Below are positions 7,958 through 9,232 of a stretch of 9,232 bases of DNA, piece after piece (position 1 is the first letter of the stretch; the number at the start of each line of letters is the position of its first letter). Source of the DNA: an uncultured Clostridia bacterium (GTDB lineage: Bacteria; Bacillota; Clostridia; Lachnospirales; Lachnospiraceae); contig CAMJIC010000092.1 of NCBI GenBank assembly GCA_946405675.1, positions 1 through 9,232 on the forward strand, read 5' to 3'. Under the pieces are notes generated by a model. It was not told the origin of the DNA. It saw nothing but the letters and a program-made list of their open reading frames with translations, and did no database searches. A program made the translations under genes and the position numbers.

Positions 7958-8842
7958 CGCGCCGCCGAAGGTTATCCAGCCGTGACCGTAAAGGCGCTTT
8001 GGCAGCGGCACTTCGAGCATCATCAGTATCGCGGGCCACACGATAGAGTGGAAACGCACTATCTCCTTGGCGGTCATGTGCATATTCGCGGGCCAGTATT
8101 TGCCGAAGTCGTCATAGCGGCTGTTCTCATAGCCGAGGGCGCTGATATAGTTTATGAGCGCGTCGAGCCATACATACACGGTATGCTTCTCGTCGAACGG
8201 CACGGGTATGCCCCACTTTACGGAGGTGCGGGAGACGCACAGGTCTTCGAGCCCGTCCTTGACGAAGTTGTTTATCATCTCGTTCACGCGGCTCTCGGGG
8301 CGCAGATAGTCGCTGTTTTTCAGCAGGTCGATTATCCTGTCGGTCATGACCGACAGTTTCAGGAAGTAAGCCTCCTCCTCAGCTTCGATGACATCGCGTC
8401 GGCAGTCGGGACATTTGCCGTTCACGAGCTGGGTCTCTGTCCAGAAGCTCTCGCAGGGGACGCAGTATTTGCCCTTGTACGAGCCCTTGTAGATATAGCC
8501 CTTGTCGTAGAGCTTTCTGAAAATGTTCTGCACTGTCTCGATGTGATAGTCGTCGGTGGTGCGCACATAGCGGTCATAGCTTATGTTCATGAAGCTCCAG
8601 AGCTTCTTGAAGTTCTCGACTATCCCGTCAACGTACTGCTGGGGGGTCATGCCCGCCGCCTCAGCTTTCTGCTGTATCTTCGCGCCGTGCTCGTCGGTGC
8701 CGGTGAGGAACATAACGTCATATCCCTGCATCCTCTTCATTCTCGCGATAACGTCGCACGCCACCGTGGTGTAGCAGTGACCGATGTGGGGGTTTCCCGA
8801 GGGGTAGTAGATAGGTGTGGTGATATAGTAGGTCTCGCTCAT
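6848..8842 (-). CDS. Chimeric aminoacyl-tRNA synthetase frame: MetRS N-terminal half joined to ValRS C-terminal half
   Basis: The 664-residue frame would normally be called methionine-tRNA ligase (metG) from its N-terminus and length, but the two halves belong to different enzymes. Residues 1-295 are MetRS: HIGH at 19-22, TGTDEHG at 47-53, a zinc knuckle with Cys127, Cys130, Cys144 and Cys147, VYVWLDALINYIS at 222-234, and YGHGWITFGGA just before KMSKS (296-300). From there the protein reads GNGIDPLEIIDKYGADALR, then NAPGNDMRFYYERVE, NFANKIWNATRF, FCDWYIE and NVPPSKK, and ends in a Lys/Glu-rich coiled coil (about 590-664). These are ValRS landmarks; MetRS does not have them. The MetRS anticodon-binding and C-terminal domains, and the ValRS HIGH motif and CP1 editing domain, are all missing. 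The start at 8842 has AGGAG 10 nt upstream. As written the product is unlikely to be a working synthetase. An assembly chimera is the favoured explanation. Confidence 0.88.
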   Translation of the reverse strand: MSETYYITTPIYYPSGNPHIGHCYTTVACDVIARMKRMQGYDVMFLTGTDEHGAKIQQKAEAAGMTPQQYVDGIVENFKKLWSFMNISYDRYVRTTDDYHIETVQNIFRKLYDKGYIYKGSYKGKYCVPCESFWTETQLVNGKCPDCRRDVIEAEEEAYFLKLSVMTDRIIDLLKNSDYLRPESRVNEMINNFVKDGLEDLCVSRTSVKWGIPVPFDEKHTVYVWLDALINYISALGYENSRYDDFGKYWPANMHMTAKEIVRFHSIVWPAILMMLEVPLPKRLYGHGWITFGGAKMSKSLGNGIDPLEIIDKYGADALRLTLVTGNAPGNDMRFYYERVENSRNFANKIWNATRFILMNLDKSEVPEEFDPALLGNEDRWILSKVNTLAKEVTENMEKFELGIAVQKVYDFLWDEFCDWYIEMVKPRLYQETSEENTTEGQAALAGGKGAALWTLKHVLVQALKLLHPFMPFITEALYQSVNDTDDSIMVSDWPVFREEWNFAAEEAEIETIKDAVRAIRAVRTSMNVPPSKKARVFLVSQDEKIRGAFEKDRLFFASLASASEVFIRQDRTGIAEDAVSTLIHNASIFLPMEELVDIEKEIARLTKEKKRLEGELARSNGMLHNERFLSKAPAQKVAQEKEKLAKYEQLMAQVMERLSQLAK
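7934..7957 (-). other. Junction zone of the MetRS/ValRS chimera (KMSKSLGN codons)
   Basis: These 24 bases code for KMSKSLGN, the stretch that both class I synthetases can share. Upstream protein sequence (GHGWITFGGA) is MetRS-type and downstream sequence (GIDPLEIIDKYGAD) is ValRS-type, so the switch falls here. A shared string of this length is enough for a short-k assembly join, and it keeps the reading frame automatically. Confidence 0.75.
7958..8842 (-). other. metG: metG 5' segment (methionyl-tRNA synthetase catalytic domain)
   Basis: This part codes for the Rossmann catalytic core and zinc-binding connective peptide of MetRS, which activates methionine with ATP. All catalytic landmarks up to KMSKS are intact. 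Codon choice is distinctive: Asn is AAC 11 times and AAT once, Pro is CCC 9 of 13 times, and Ile is ATA about half the time. This differs from the segment to its left. Its own promoter, leader and ribosome site lie directly upstream. Confidence 0.88.
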
Positions 8843-8877
8843 AAAAAATCAGCTCCTGTTTGTTTTTTCGCTTATCA

Positions 8878-8921
8878 CGGCAGCCTGTACAGCGCTCGGA
8901 GAGCGCCTTAGCGGGCTGCCG
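8878..8921 (-). promoter_or_regulatory. Hairpin leader of the metG transcript
   Basis: In the minus-strand RNA an outer stem (CGGCAGCC at 8914-8921 with GGCTGCCG at 8878-8885) encloses an inner stem (GCGCTC/GAGCGC, 8901-8906 with 8892-8897, 3-nt loop). It occupies most of the predicted 95-nt leader. The T-box sequence (AGGGTGGTACCGCG-like) and its terminator are absent, so this is not an ordinary T-box. It could stabilise the RNA, bind a protein or attenuate; no function is shown. Confidence 0.5.
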
Positions 8922-8943
8922 ACAATAAAGTATATCACGTTAT

Positions 8944-8972
8944 ATTATACCACAGAATGTCCGTTTTGGCAA
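8944..8972 (-). promoter_or_regulatory. Sigma-A-type promoter for metG
   Basis: On the minus strand: -35 TTGCCA (8967-8972), a 17-nt spacer, and a perfect -10 TATAAT (8944-8949) preceded by TGG, an extended -10. Transcription would begin near 8937, about 95 nt before the ATG at 8842. Confidence 0.8.
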
Positions 8973-9020
8973 TATGTAAAAAAAATTACAAGAAAAATTT
9001 ACATTTTTCACATAAAACAC

Positions 9021-9049
9021 TTGATTTTTTTATCGTTTTCATATAAAAT
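9021..9049 (+). promoter_or_regulatory. Probable promoter for the rightmost gene
   Basis: Plus strand: -35 TTGATT (9021-9026), 17-nt spacer, -10 TAAAAT (9044-9049), in a very AT-rich context. A shifted -10, TATAAA at 9042-9047, would give a 15-nt spacer and is less likely. Transcription would begin near 9056, leaving a leader of about 137 nt. Confidence 0.5.
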
Positions 9050-9068
9050 ATAAGTATGTATATTTATG

Positions 9069-9130
9069 TGCGGGAGAGCCGCATGAAAAACACGCCCTGC
9101 CGTTCGCGGGTGTGCGTGCACATTAAGTGC
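9069..9130 (+). promoter_or_regulatory. Structured leader before the rightmost gene, unassigned
   Basis: Three successive hairpins are visible: TGCGG/CCGCA (9069-9073 with 9079-9083, loop GAGAG); CACGCCC/GGGTGTG (9091-9097 with 9108-9114, one G-U pair); GCAC/GTGC (9118-9121 with 9127-9130). The purine-rich run that follows (9131-9192) contains AGGAAAGG and ACAGG before the ATG. I do not recognise a known riboswitch consensus. GC content is clearly above that of the DNA just upstream. Confidence 0.4.
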
Positions 9131-9192
9131 GAGAGACGATGAAAAGCAGCGGCGGGCAAGGCAGAAAGCCGACAGGAAAGGACAGGTACATC

Positions 9193-9232
9193 ATGTCAAA
9201 CAGATTATTCCAGGGAGTAGTACACCAGATGA
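9193..9232 (+). CDS. Start of a gene cut by the right edge; possibly a PucR/CdaR-type regulator
   Basis: Thirteen codons are visible, reading MSNRLFQGVVHQM, with purine-rich AGG motifs upstream and a promoter-like sequence about 145 nt upstream. The opening resembles the N-termini of Ruminococcaceae proteins of the PucR/CdaR (helix-turn-helix, sugar-diacid-type) group as I recall them, but 13 residues cannot establish this. It is transcribed divergently from metG. It should belong to the same source genome as the metG segment. Confidence 0.35.
   Translation, partial: MSNRLFQGVVHQM

Larger units (their letters stand above)
8843..9192. other. Divergent intergenic region between metG start and the rightmost gene
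   Basis: This 350-nt region serves two divergent genes. It holds the metG ribosome site (AGGAG at 8853-8857), a leader hairpin, a strong minus-strand promoter, a very AT-rich centre (about 8975-9066), a plus-strand promoter, and a GC-richer structured leader of about 130 nt before the start at 9193. No open frame of note is present. Confidence 0.7.

Noticed and set aside
6848..8842. Plain annotation of the frame as an intact metG
   Set aside because: The C-terminal 55 percent carries ValRS motifs and lacks the MetRS anticodon-binding domain.
9069..9192. A glycine riboswitch suggested by CGGGAGAG at 9071-9078
   Set aside because: The other conserved glycine aptamer elements (GCCGAAGG-like and the CTCAGGCA-like end) are not present.

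Overview
The window looks like a piece of a gut-type Clostridia genome (Lachnospiraceae/Ruminococcaceae-like), probably from a metagenomic assembly. Support for this is the Firmicute-type addB-addA helicase-nuclease pair, a YARHG-repeat envelope protein, strong AGGAG-type ribosome binding sites and sigma-A-like promoters. No rRNA, tRNA, CRISPR array or insertion-sequence transposase is visible.

Layout, reading the minus strand from right to left. (a) 8842-6848 is one open frame of 664 codons that is a chimera. Codons 1-295 are the catalytic half of methionyl-tRNA synthetase. From the KMSKS signature at codons 296-300 onward it is the C-terminal part of valyl-tRNA synthetase: KMSKS loop, anticodon-binding helices and C-terminal coiled coil. 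Codon usage changes at the same place, so two different source genomes are likely. An assembly join, or less likely a recombination, at the shared KMSKS-coding sequence explains it best. (b) 6524-6847 is intergenic. It holds a probable terminator for the synthetase frame, a GC-rich inverted repeat, and an extended -10 promoter for the next gene. (c) 6523-5405 encodes a membrane-anchored protein with three YARHG domains. (d) 5374-1826 is addB and (e) 1808-1 is the first half of addA, which runs off the left edge. Genes c-e are closely spaced (30 and 17 nt) and probably form one operon. AddA and AddB together make the RecBCD-like enzyme that processes double-strand breaks.

addA carries an in-frame cluster of three back-to-back palindromes (600-661), inserted between its conserved FSD..HWALRVL segment and the DEYQD Walker B motif. 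It looks like a small palindromic element that the gene tolerates as extra protein sequence.

At the right end, 8843-9192 is an AT-rich divergent intergenic region. It has a clear minus-strand promoter and hairpin leader for the metG start, and a plus-strand promoter with a structured leader before the first 13 codons of an unidentified gene at 9193. By composition, and by linkage to metG, this right end belongs with the second source genome. Gene neighbourhood should therefore not be inferred across about 7.93-7.96 kb.
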